Below are positions 50,760-59,913 of a DNA stretch of 64,000 bases, piece by piece; position 1 is the first letter of the stretch, and each line of letters begins with the position of its first letter. The notes under the pieces are model-generated. The model worked only from the letters and a program-made list of their open reading frames with translations, did not search any database and was not told the DNA's origin. Source of the DNA: Candidatus Delongbacteria bacterium (GTDB taxonomy: Bacteria; CAIWAD01); contig JACKCN010000005.1 in NCBI GenBank assembly GCA_020634015.1, positions 288,153-352,152 of the forward strand. Reading direction: 5' to 3'. The position numbers and the translations under genes were made by a program.

Positions 50760-53700
50760 ATGAGACTTTGGCAGACGATTCTGGGCACAGCCCTGGTGGG
50801 CGGCCTGATGGCGGGGGGAGCACAGGCTTCCTCGGTCACTCACATGACGACGGGTCCCAGCGCTCGTCTGGTGAATTCCAGCCCCCAGCAGGATGGCGTG
50901 CTGGGCGGCGAGATCCGCATCGAGTTTCCCGCGCTCTCGCTGCAGCCTCTGCGCGAGAACGGGCAGAGCTTCCTGCATGCGACCATGGACGGCTGCGGTC
51001 TGGTGGACCGTCCCGGACTCCCCGAGCTGCCCAGCTGGAGCCGTTTGGTCGAGATTCCCGATCGCAGCGACGTGCGCTTCGAGCTGATCGAAGAGGATGT
51101 GGAATACCTGGAACTGGATCAGCCGCTTTACCCTCAGCAGGACCGGGTGGTGGACACCTCGCGCGAACTGCCGATGCCCTTCCTGCAGGATGATTCCTGG
51201 CAGGCGCAGCCCAGCTTCCCTGCTGAAGGATTCGTGCACGGTGAGCCAGCGCTGGTACGCAATCATCGCGTGGTCAAGCTGACCGTGTTCCCGGTTCGGG
51301 TCGTCGATGGCGGGCAGCGGCTTCGGATCGTGCGAAGCATGAGCGTGCGGCCCGTCTTCGAGGGCAGCAACCCTGTGAACACGCGCGACTACCGGATCGC
51401 CCGCGCGGACTCGCCTTTCAGTCGCACGATCGAGAATCTGATGGTCAACGCGTCCTCGAACAGCAATCAGAATCAGCGCGAGATCTTTGACCAGACCCCC
51501 GAGCCCGGGACCTATCTGATCATCGCCCGCAATACGACGATCACCAACGATCCCTATTTCATCCAATTCGTGAACTGGAAGCGCGAGAAGGGTCACAAGG
51601 TATACATCGCCGGTGAGTCGGAAATCGGTGGCTGGAGCAACAGCGACATTCTGGCCTATACCCAGAACGCCTATCAGAACTGGGCCGATACTCCCGATTA
51701 CCTCCTGCTGATCGGCGACACGGGAACCGCGGATGCCTACCAGTTGCCCGGAGGCGCGGGCGATACCTACAGTGGTGAACAGGATCACTACTACGCCAAG
51801 CTCGAAGGAAATGACATCCTGGGCGACATCGCCGTGGGGCGCATTTCCGTGAGCAACAGCACACAGCTGGCCAACGTGATGAACAAGGTGCTGCTCTACG
51901 AGCGCAATCCCGGCGGGCAGGCCAACAACACGGAATGGTTGTCCCGTTCGGCCCTGGCCACCGGTTATGATGCCAACAGCATGATCCAGCTCAGCCGCAG
52001 CATTGCCCAGGCCCAGATTGCCCAGGGTTTCACCAGCATCGACAGTTCCTGGTATCCCAGCACCAATTCCACCTGGGTCGAGCAGGTCTACAATTCGGGA
52101 ATCAACTTCTACAACTACCGTGGCTGGATTGGAATGAACGGCGTGAGTGCCACCTGGGTCGACAGCCATTTCAGCAACGTGGGACACCCGACCGTGTCGG
52201 TGATCTTCACCTGCGCCACCGGTGACTTCAACAATGGCTATGCCACCACGGAAGCCTTCCTGCGCAATGGCAGTGTGCCCAGCCCCAAGGGCGGTGTCTG
52301 CGCGCTGGGCTTTTCCACGGCCAACACTCATACCGCCTACAACAACGCCATCGTGGGCGGGTTCTGGAACGGTGCTCTGGAGTATGCGTTCCCCGAAGTG
52401 GGTGTATCGCTGTTCATGGGCAAGGTCACCCTCTACCTGACCATGCCTCCCGGCGACAGCAATCCCGAGAACTTCGCCAACTGGGCCAACCTGATGGGCG
52501 ATCCGGGCCTCTACCTCTGGCTGGGCCAGCCCGACCCCTTGACGGTGACTCACAGCAGCGTGCTGGCCAGCGGACAGAGCCATCTGCCCGTAACGGTCCT
52601 GTCCGAGGGGCATGTGCTCGCGGACGCGGTGGTCTGCGTGACTCTTCCCAACGGCTCCTTCCAGTCCCGCGTGCTCACCGACAGCAATGGGCAGGCGCTT
52701 GTGCCGCTGGCGGGCATGGGTGCCGGAACACCCCGTCTGACCGTGAGCAAGGCCAACCATCTGGTCTATCAGAGCGATCTGAGCGTGGGCACCTCCGCGG
52801 CCTGGGCCGAGGTGTCCGATCCGGGCATCCCTGGCGATGGGCTTGCCACCCCCGGGGAATCCCTGAATCTGCTGCCCGTGCTGCAGAACACGGGCAATGC
52901 CACGACCCTCACCGGACTGAGTGCCGTCGTGAGCGTCGATGGGGCATACGGTACCCTGAGCGACAACACCATCAGCTGGCCCTCGGTGAATGCCGGCTCC
53001 AGCGCGGCCGCTTCCAGTGGTTGCGTGCTGCAACTGAATGCCGATCTGGCCGATGGCACCATTGTGCCGCTTCAGCTGACGATCAGCAGCGGCCAGGGCT
53101 CTTTCAGCGATGTGGTGGAAGTGCCCGTCAGTGCTCCCTTCCTGATGAATACGGGACTCAGCTTCCTTCCCGGTGGCAGTCAGATCGGCCCCGGCCAGAG
53201 TGCCAGCATGTCCGTGGATCTGGGCAACATGGGCAATCTGCCCGCCAGCGGCATGGCCTACACACTGAGCAGTGCCGACCCCTTCGTGAGTGTCACGCAG
53301 GCGACTGATACGGGCGGCAGCCTGCCCGTGGGCGGCACCCAGACCGTGCAGTTCGAGATCCAGGCCGACAATGGCGCCTTCGGGGGCTACCTGGCTCAGT
53401 TGAGTCTGGGCTGGACGGCCAACGGCGTGATCCAGGGCTCGATTCCCCTGACCGTGCCCGTGGGTGTGGCGACCGCCGAGTCACCGACCGGACCGGATTC
53501 CTACGGCTATCGGGTCTACGAGGACACCGATTCCAACACCGAGTCTCCGATCTTCAACTGGATTCCCCTGGCCCCCGAAGAGGGTGGCAGTGGGACCGCC
53601 CTGGCGATCAATGACTTCGGCGACGAGCAGGACGATGCGGTGCGCCTGACCCTGCCCTTCAGCTTCCGCTACTACGGAGTGGACCATACCTACCTGGCCG

Positions 53701-55259
53701 TGTGCTCCAATGGCTTCGCGGCCTTTGGCGAGAACGCCCACGTGGAGACCGACTACCGCAACCACTACCTGCCCACGGGTCTGGGGCCGGACAACATGCT
53801 GGCCGTGATGTGGGACGACATGCTGCTGGGCAGCGGTGCCACGGTCTACAGCCAGTACTTCCCCGCCGAGCACAAATATGTGGTGGAGTGGTACAACATG
53901 CGTTTCAACAACGACAACGGTGCCCGCAATACCTTCCAGCTGATTCTCTTCGATCCGGCCTTTCATCCCACGGCCACCGGTGATGGAGAATTCGTCTACC
54001 AGTACCTGGATTTCATCAATACCCAGAGCCACAGCTACGACTTCCCCTATTGCACCATCGGCATCAAGAACGGCAACAGCACCGATGGTCTGACCGTGTC
54101 CAATTTCAACCTGCATCCCGCCAGCATCGCGGGCATCAACGATGCCAAGGCGCTCAAGTTCACCACGGATCTGGGGTCCTACAGCGACGAGGATCTGGCG
54201 CCGCCGGTGATCATCCATGTGCCGCCCGCCGTGAGCTACAGCGGTCAACCGATTCCGATTTCCGCAAGCATCACCGACAATCACGGCGTGGCCAACGCGA
54301 CCATCCACTGGGATGCGGGCAATGGTTTCAGTGGTGAGTCCATGGGCAACCTCTCGGGCGATACCTGGTCGGGATTCATTCCGGCACAGCTCAGCGGGTC
54401 GGTCATTCATTATTACCTGACCGCCACGGATGTGTCGGACAATGCCAACGTGGCCACCTCGCCCACCTGGACCCTGAATGTGTACGACATCATTTTCGAA
54501 GAGCCCTTCGAAGGCACGTCCAGTTTCAGCCATGAGGCCTTCGGTGGTGGTGGTGACGAGTGGCATCTCGAATCGGCCCGCAGCCATGCCGGCAGCAGCA
54601 GCATGAAGTTCGGCGGGGCAGGCACGGCCGATTACTCCGCATCCGGTGCCGGATGGTTGACCAGCTCGCCGATCGCGATTCCTGCCGGTGCCAGCAATCT
54701 GCAGCTCAGTTTCTGGTCCTGGATCGATGGCGAAACGTCGGGCCTCTACCCTGACAGCTGCTACGACGGCGGTGTGGTGGAGTTCAGTCTTGACGGTGGC
54801 CTCTGGCAGGATGCCGTGCTCACCCCCGCCTATACCCACGCCTTGCGCGAACGCAGCGTGGTGCCTCTGGACTTCCCGAGACTGATGATCAGTGGTTCAG
54901 CCGATTGGACACAGTATGCGCTGGATGTGCCGGATGGCGTGGGCCAGGTGCAGTTGCGCTTCGGTTTCGTGAGTGACACGGGAACCAACCGCGAAGGTTG
55001 GTACGTCGACGAGGTGCGCCTCAGCGGCCAGCTGCCTCCCACTCTGGACGGAGTCACCGATCTGCACATCGTGTACGGAGCGAATACGGCCGTGCTGTCC
55101 TGGAGTCCCGTACCCGATGCCATCGGTTACCGGATCTATTCCGGCACCGATCCCTGGGCCATCACTGGCCCCTTCGTCGCCCAGGTGGTGGATCCATTCT
55201 GGGTGGACGCTGTCGGCGGCACGCCACGCAAGTTCTATCTGGTGACCGCGATTCGCTGA
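50760..55259 (+). CDS. Giant secreted gingipain-family (C25) protein, paralogue
   Basis: 1499 residues from the ATG at 50760, with GGAG eight bases upstream. Signal peptide (LWQTILGTALVGGLMAGGAQA), long pro-region, C25 domain (about 250-600) with LLLIGDTG, DHYYAKLEGNDILGDIAVGR, NYRGWIGMNGVSATW and FTCATGDFNNGYATTE. Cys485 is kept and the His position is Trp456, as in its neighbour. Ig-like domains follow, then one GPDSYGYR module (about 911), a jelly-roll/MAM-like domain (about 1250-1435, ending REGWYVDEVRLSG) shared with the selenoprotein on the other strand, and a terminal Fn3-like domain. Confidence 0.9.
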   Translation: MRLWQTILGTALVGGLMAGGAQASSVTHMTTGPSARLVNSSPQQDGVLGGEIRIEFPALSLQPLRENGQSFLHATMDGCGLVDRPGLPELPSWSRLVEIPDRSDVRFELIEEDVEYLELDQPLYPQQDRVVDTSRELPMPFLQDDSWQAQPSFPAEGFVHGEPALVRNHRVVKLTVFPVRVVDGGQRLRIVRSMSVRPVFEGSNPVNTRDYRIARADSPFSRTIENLMVNASSNSNQNQREIFDQTPEPGTYLIIARNTTITNDPYFIQFVNWKREKGHKVYIAGESEIGGWSNSDILAYTQNAYQNWADTPDYLLLIGDTGTADAYQLPGGAGDTYSGEQDHYYAKLEGNDILGDIAVGRISVSNSTQLANVMNKVLLYERNPGGQANNTEWLSRSALATGYDANSMIQLSRSIAQAQIAQGFTSIDSSWYPSTNSTWVEQVYNSGINFYNYRGWIGMNGVSATWVDSHFSNVGHPTVSVIFTCATGDFNNGYATTEAFLRNGSVPSPKGGVCALGFSTANTHTAYNNAIVGGFWNGALEYAFPEVGVSLFMGKVTLYLTMPPGDSNPENFANWANLMGDPGLYLWLGQPDPLTVTHSSVLASGQSHLPVTVLSEGHVLADAVVCVTLPNGSFQSRVLTDSNGQALVPLAGMGAGTPRLTVSKANHLVYQSDLSVGTSAAWAEVSDPGIPGDGLATPGESLNLLPVLQNTGNATTLTGLSAVVSVDGAYGTLSDNTISWPSVNAGSSAAASSGCVLQLNADLADGTIVPLQLTISSGQGSFSDVVEVPVSAPFLMNTGLSFLPGGSQIGPGQSASMSVDLGNMGNLPASGMAYTLSSADPFVSVTQATDTGGSLPVGGTQTVQFEIQADNGAFGGYLAQLSLGWTANGVIQGSIPLTVPVGVATAESPTGPDSYGYRVYEDTDSNTESPIFNWIPLAPEEGGSGTALAINDFGDEQDDAVRLTLPFSFRYYGVDHTYLAVCSNGFAAFGENAHVETDYRNHYLPTGLGPDNMLAVMWDDMLLGSGATVYSQYFPAEHKYVVEWYNMRFNNDNGARNTFQLILFDPAFHPTATGDGEFVYQYLDFINTQSHSYDFPYCTIGIKNGNSTDGLTVSNFNLHPASIAGINDAKALKFTTDLGSYSDEDLAPPVIIHVPPAVSYSGQPIPISASITDNHGVANATIHWDAGNGFSGESMGNLSGDTWSGFIPAQLSGSVIHYYLTATDVSDNANVATSPTWTLNVYDIIFEEPFEGTSSFSHEAFGGGGDEWHLESARSHAGSSSMKFGGAGTADYSASGAGWLTSSPIAIPAGASNLQLSFWSWIDGETSGLYPDSCYDGGVVEFSLDGGLWQDAVLTPAYTHALRERSVVPLDFPRLMISGSADWTQYALDVPDGVGQVQLRFGFVSDTGTNREGWYVDEVRLSGQLPPTLDGVTDLHIVYGANTAVLSWSPVPDAIGYRIYSGTDPWAITGPFVAQVVDPFWVDAVGGTPRKFYLVTAIR

Positions 55260-55280
55260 GCGATCATCCATTGACATGCC

Positions 55281-55316
55281 AAGGGGCCGCTGTGTTCGCA
55301 GCGGCCCCTTGTTGTA
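55281..55316 (+). terminator. Rho-independent terminator of the second C25 gene
   Basis: 12-bp perfect stem (55281-55292 with 55299-55310) and 6-base loop, followed by GTTGT, 21 bases after the stop. Confidence 0.8.
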
Positions 55317-55456
55317 TCCGGCAGACTGGTTCCAATTGTTCTTGTGGCCGCAGCCTTGTCGGTTCCCTGCAGGCGTGCGGCTGTGCCCTGGCACCTGTCA
55401 CACGGATGGTCACGGGATTCGGCGGCCAGCAGGAGTCAGGGCTCGGTCTGCCCAAG

Positions 55457-55493
55457 GAAAAGCCGGCATGCCCTGCAGGGCACACCGGCTTTC
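55457..55493 (-). terminator. Terminator of the selenoprotein gene, possibly bidirectional
   Basis: Long hairpin whose outer arm pairs AAAGCCGG with CCGGCTTT around an inner GCCC/GGGC pair. On the minus strand it ends with TTTTCC, 20 bases after the stop codon at 55514-55516. The plus-strand reading also gives a T-containing end. Confidence 0.75.
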
Positions 55494-55513
55494 TCGTGTA
55501 GGTGGTATCCGGC

Positions 55514-57217
55514 TTACTTCAGCAGGAACAACTTGCTGGTGAGCGCACCCTGGGGTGTTTCCAGTCTCAGCAGGTAAACGCCCGTCGCCAGTGCGCCGGC
55601 GTTCCATTCCAGATCGTGCTCACCGGCCGCGAGCGGCTGGTCGTTCAGCAGACGCTCCACCAGGCGGCCCGACAGATTGTAGACGGAGAGCCGCGTGCGG
55701 GCGCTTTCGCTCAGCCGGAAGTGGATGCGTGTTCCCGGGTTGAAGGGATTGGGGGCGGCGGACAGCTCCATTGCCACCGGTCGTGCCGGCGGAATCTGGA
55801 TGCCCGTTTCCTCGATCACACCTTGCAGAACCAGGTCGTCGATGTACCAGCCTTCGCGTGCTCCACCGTTGTCACTGCCGAAGCGGAAGCCGAACTGCAC
55901 GGTCTGGCCATTCCAGTCGCTCAGATCGATTTCGCAGGGCTGCCAGCCGAACAGACCGGAGAAACAAGGTGTTCCGCCCTGGAAATTGTGCGAGGCTGGT
56001 GCGCCGCCTCCAGACTGGGCGCGGAACCAGGCATTGTATCCACCCGAGAGTGGCGCAAGCTGGGTCCAGTCTACACCGTTGGTACTGATTTCAACGATGC
56101 CACCATCGTAGGCACTGTCCGGGAAGGCGGAAGAGGTTTCCGCATCCATCCGGTGCACGAAGCTCAGGCGGCTCCAGTCCTCAAGCTCAACCGGTGGTGT
56201 CACCAGACGGCTGTCGGCATGGTTGGCATAGGTTCCCGTGGATGTGGAACCCGCTTTCCAGGCATGCGAGCCGCTCTGGGAATCCTCGCTGCTCAGATGC
56301 CAGGAGTCGGCCCAGCCCGTACTGGGGGCGTGGGTCCACTCGCCTTCGACCTCACATGAGTCATTGAGATACTCAGTACGGGACCCCACCGAGAGCGAGA
56401 ATGGGAAGGACACCGTGTTGCCATCAGCCGTGATGTTGATCTGGAACTCAAGATCCATCGCGGCGGGGGCCGCTGCATCCAGGTTGATCGCGAAGGGAGT
56501 CAGGGACGTGCCGACCGCTTCCTGGTCCAGTGGGGGGAATGAGGAATCGGCAACCGTGATGTCCACGAAGGGGCTGGTTGAACTCAGAGTGGCACTGATG
56601 CTGTTGAGGGCCGCCGGTCCGTGATTCACCAGAGTGACGTCCAGCGTGGCGCTTTCGCCCGGGTTGAGCAGGCCGTCGCCCCCGCTGTCACTCAGGAGCT
56701 CGTGGGAGTCGTAGTAGATGCCTGCCGGGTTCATGAAGGCTTCAACGGTCGAGTGCATCTGGGTTCCGAAAGCATCGGACCAGCCCACCCAGTTGCCTTG
56801 CACCACACCGGTGGGATCGAGGATGATCGAATGGGGAATATACCCTTCGCCCCAGCTGCCGAAGAGGCTGCCGCAATTGGTCAGAATCGAAAATTCGGGT
56901 CCATACTGGCCCCAGTGGTCGATCAGGGCCTGGGCGGGTTCATTGTCTGTGTCAATGTGAAGCAGGACGAATGAGTTGGGGTCGTAGAAGGCGTGAAAAT
57001 CGTTTTGAAGATGCGGAAACTCCGTATTGCAGGAGGGTCACCACGTGGCGCCGAAGTTGATCAGCACGACCTTGCCCCGCTGTTCGTAGAGGGTGGTCGC
57101 GTTGCCGTCCGTATCGACGCAGTTGAAATCCGGGGGCGTGGTGCCCACAGCGTGTGTCGCCCAGACGGGGGCTCCCACTGCCATGGTCGCCAGTGCGACC
57201 GTGATCCATCGGTTCAT
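55514..57217 (-). CDS. Secreted thioredoxin-like selenoprotein (predicted Sec60) with T9SS-type sorting domain
   Basis: 568 codons from the ATG at 57217 (GGAG seven bases upstream) to TAA, in one frame with a single internal TGA at 57038-57040. Signal peptide (MNRWITVALATMAVGAPVWA), then a TlpA/AhpC-type thioredoxin domain (about 25-160): VVLINFGATW-U-PSC-NTEFPHL, later GYIPHSIILDPTGVV with the cis-Pro. The TGA falls exactly on the first Cys of WCPSC, giving Sec60/Cys63. A CARDB-like domain (about 180-290), a jelly-roll domain (about 300-470) and a C-terminal sorting domain (NPFNPGTRIHF through VYLLRLE and KLFLLK) follow. A simple reading would call it a truncated gene starting at 56806; the intact coding on both sides argues against decay. 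Confidence 0.82.
57014..57040 (-). promoter_or_regulatory. Putative SECIS element beginning at the in-frame TGA
   Basis: On the minus strand, 13 bases after the TGA, CGGA-GUU-UCCG forms a 4-bp stem with a G/U loop (57024-57014), placing the loop 17 bases from the TGA, in the range of bacterial SECIS hairpins that bind SelB. An alternative CUCC/GGAG pairing overlaps it. The element lies within the coding sequence, as is usual in bacteria. Confidence 0.55.
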
Positions 57218-57550
57218 GGGCAGTCTCCAGAATTGTGGGATGTCATGCGGTTTGCTTGATGAAAAAGTGACAGGATGCCGCGGTCGCGGACCCGCATGAA
57301 AGAAGAAATTGTCGTTACTGTATGCAAGCAGGAAGTACAGGGCATGAAGTTTCTTCCCGGCGCCCCAGCGGTGGAGGAGCCGACAGGTGGTCCATGCGGG
57401 AGTCGCGGCTGCGAGATCATCGGCTCAATCTGCGGGTTGAGTCGTGGAGTTGACGGATTGGCCCCTGTCCCGCCGGTGGGGGAGGGGTTCGGATGAATCG
57501 GATCCTATTGTCAGGCACATCCTGCGAGGAGACCATGGGCTTCGTCGGCC
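57218..57550. promoter_or_regulatory. Upstream region of the selenoprotein gene
   Basis: About 330 bases without a gene. It must carry the minus-strand promoter of the selenoprotein. A/T-richer DNA lies at about 57245-57320. No defined box can be assigned. Confidence 0.3.
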
Positions 57551-57553
57551 ATG

Positions 57554-57755
57554 GCGGAAAGCGGGAACCGGGAGCGAACCCGCGAGTCCACCCCGCGTGG
57601 GTGGGGGTGGTGGGAGGGGAAGTGGTGGCCAGCAAGATGGTGTCAGATGAATCACACACCGTCCCGGTTCAATTGCGCGTCCAAGGTGGGAAACGGGAAC
57701 CGGGAGCAAACCCGTGAGTCCACCCCGGGCGGGTGGGGGGTGGTGGGAGGGAAAA
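57554..57755. repeat. Two direct copies of a 70-bp intergenic repeat
   Basis: Copies at about 57554-57622 and 57685-57755 (132-base offset) share GGGAACCGGGAGC, AACCCG, GAGTCCACCCCG and GGTGGTGGGAGGG with few changes. Each holds a small inverted repeat (CCACCCCG-GGGTGG type). They look like an interspersed non-coding element of this genome. The remaining bases to 57847 show nothing I recognise. Confidence 0.75.
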
Positions 57756-57847
57756 CAACTTCGCCCACTTCCGAAGTCCCCCGGGAGATCAGGATCCCAC
57801 AGCCGGAGGTCCATCGTGAATCCAGCGTGCATCACATTCCCTGCAGA

Positions 57848-59230
57848 TCAGACAGTCCGACGACGGTTCACTCCGAGTACCAATCCCAGCCCCACCAAGG
57901 ATGCCACCAACCCGGGGTAGATCGGATCCAGGCCCAGCGGGTAGTCTGGCCAGCCGTCCACCAGATGCAGGCGTCCCCAGCTGAACCAGGCGATGGAGAC
58001 CAGAGCTCCCGCGCCCATGGATACCAGACCCGCCCGCGAATGTGAGCCGTCTCCCGGCGGAGCCAGGTAGCTGTGCAACAGAACCGGCAGCAGTACGGGA
58101 ATGCCCAGACTGGCGATGGTCAGCCACAGCTCCACCACACTGCGCATTTTCAGGGCCAGCATCGCCGCCAGCCAGGAGCAGAGCAGCACGGCCCAGCGCA
58201 CGTGGCGTCGTTGCCGGTCCCCGCGCGAACCAAGGACATCCCGGGCCAGAGCCAGACCGCTGAGCAGGCTGAAGCTGTCCAGAGTCGAGAGCACGGTCAC
58301 CAGCATGCCTGCGTAGAAGATGCCCCGCATCACGGGCGGCAGCAGGTCGGCCAGTTCGGGAAAGGCATAGACGGGCTGAGCCAGGTCGGGCAGCAGGGCG
58401 CGCGCGTAGAGGCCGCAGGCGGTGGTCAGCCCATCGAAGAGGACCCAGAAACCGACACTGATCAGAATGCCCCTGCGGGCTGTCCGTGGATCACGGGCGG
58501 CGGCCACTCGCTGATGGAAACCCGGATCCACGATGGTCCAGACGGCCACCAGGCCCCAGAGCAGCACCAGACTCCAGGGCAGAGCCCCGGGAATTCGAAG
58601 ATGTTCGGGAGGCAGATTCGCCACCAGGAAGGGCACACCGCCATACTGGCTGACAAGCCAGACAAGCACGGCGATGAAGGCCAGGAACATCGCGAAGAAC
58701 TGCAACATGTCCGTGACCAGCACGCTGCGCAGTCCACCGCGCCAGACATGGAACACGGTCAGGATCAGCGCCCAGCCCATGCCGGCTTCCAGACTGAGCC
58801 CCAGCGATCGCTCCAGCAGGATCGCGGTCATCAGCAGGTAGGGGGCCGGGGTCACCATCACCAGAGTATACAGCCCCGCCAGTTTTCCGGCAGCCCTGCC
58901 GTGACGATTGCCGATGCGCTCGGGGATGCTCAGTTCCGCGCCGTCACGCACCCGTCCGGCCAACAGCCAGGCATAGAGCAGGGCGAACACATAGTAGAAC
59001 ACGCCCAGAGCCAGCCAGTTGACCAGTCCCCAGGTCCAGGTGAACTCGCCCACCCCCAGGATTCCGCCATACCAGGTGCAGACCAGAGTGGCCACGAACA
59101 CCGGCAGCGTGATCCGTCTGCCGGCACTGAGGAACTGGCCCTCTTCGCGCGAGGCGGCCCACCAACCGATCACGGGCGTGCCCAGCAGGGCCAGGCCCAG
59201 GATGATCAGGACTTCCGGTTCGGGGGTCAT
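57848..59230 (-). CDS. Sodium:solute symporter (SSS family), possible thiamine transporter
   Basis: 460 residues with about 13 hydrophobic segments. SSS-type features are WYGGILGVGEFTWTWG in the first segments, GGLRSVLVTDMLQFFAMF, the loop VDPGFHQRVAAARDPRTARR and MLVTVLSTLDSFSLLSGLALARDV, the sodium-site helix. Its start overlaps the stop of thiamine pyrophosphokinase (ATGA), so both are made together. This suggests thiamine or a precursor as substrate, by inference only. Confidence 0.88.
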   Translation of the reverse strand: MTPEPEVLIILGLALLGTPVIGWWAASREEGQFLSAGRRITLPVFVATLVCTWYGGILGVGEFTWTWGLVNWLALGVFYYVFALLYAWLLAGRVRDGAELSIPERIGNRHGRAAGKLAGLYTLVMVTPAPYLLMTAILLERSLGLSLEAGMGWALILTVFHVWRGGLRSVLVTDMLQFFAMFLAFIAVLVWLVSQYGGVPFLVANLPPEHLRIPGALPWSLVLLWGLVAVWTIVDPGFHQRVAAARDPRTARRGILISVGFWVLFDGLTTACGLYARALLPDLAQPVYAFPELADLLPPVMRGIFYAGMLVTVLSTLDSFSLLSGLALARDVLGSRGDRQRRHVRWAVLLCSWLAAMLALKMRSVVELWLTIASLGIPVLLPVLLHSYLAPPGDGSHSRAGLVSMGAGALVSIAWFSWGRLHLVDGWPDYPLGLDPIYPGLVASLVGLGLVLGVNRRRTV

Positions 59231-59913
59231 GCGCCAGTTTCCAGGGGAGTGTGGGTGAGGAACACCGGGCAGCCGCTGACCTGGACCTTGAACTCGGTGT
59301 CCAGCACGGAATTGGACACTCCATGACATCCGGCGTCCAGACTCAGCGAATGGGCGGGGAAGGCAAGCCCGGCAAGATCGATCCGGCAGGGGGTACTACC
59401 GAAGCGTACCAGCCCGACACCATCTCCGGGCTGAGCGCGGAAGACATGTTCTCCAGCGCCGAGAACCAGAATGCTGCGCGGCCCGTCAAGCAGCCGGACC
59501 TGCTGGCGGGGATGTTCGGCCAGCAGGGAGAACAATCCCAGCACATGGTCCCAGCGCGTGCCCTGCCAGCAGGCGATGTCCAGATGACTGGCTCCGCTGG
59601 TGGCTGCCCAGGCCAGTCCCTTTTCCAGGTCCGAAGAGCCTGGATCAGGGCGATGCTCGATCGGGATTCCCGCACGGCGCTGGCGCGCCAGGCTGTCCGC
59701 GTCGATACTGTCCAGGTCACCCAGGATCAGGTCAGGTTCGAGACCGGCCGTCAGCAGGTTGCCCAGGCCACCGTCCACGGCCACCGTCGTTCGCAGTGGA
59801 GGCCGTCCAGGAACCGTGCGCAAGGGCATGAGAAGCTCTTCGCCGGGGCGAATCCGGGCAAGCAGGCGCGGATCGGACGTGCCGTTCAGAACCAGCAACA
59901 GGCTGTGGCGCAT
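59227..59913 (-). CDS. Thiamine pyrophosphokinase
   Basis: 228 residues from the ATG at 59913; GGAG is four bases upstream, and the open extension further 5' is not family-like. Transfers pyrophosphate from ATP to thiamine. Family blocks: VAVDGGLGNLLTAGLEPDLI with LGDLDSID, DLEKGLAWA (D-x-x-K-type), GTRWDHVLG, and a C-terminal beta domain. The cis-coupled symporter suggests salvage of imported thiamine. Confidence 0.88.
   Translation of the reverse strand: MRHSLLLVLNGTSDPRLLARIRPGEELLMPLRTVPGRPPLRTTVAVDGGLGNLLTAGLEPDLILGDLDSIDADSLARQRRAGIPIEHRPDPGSSDLEKGLAWAATSGASHLDIACWQGTRWDHVLGLFSLLAEHPRQQVRLLDGPRSILVLGAGEHVFRAQPGDGVGLVRFGSTPCRIDLAGLAFPAHSLSLDAGCHGVSNSVLDTEFKVQVSGCPVFLTHTPLETGA

Noticed and set aside
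55514..56806. Gene starting at the GTG-derived Met near 56806 (a truncated secreted protein without thioredoxin domain)
   Set aside because: It would lack a signal peptide although it carries an export sorting domain, while the upstream sequence in the same frame supplies signal peptide and thioredoxin fold through a single TGA at the Cys position.
55514..57217. Pseudogene by nonsense mutation
   Set aside because: Possible in principle, but there is no other lesion in 568 codons, and the stop replaces exactly the catalytic Cys, the expected place for Sec. A sequencing error cannot be excluded from the sequence alone.
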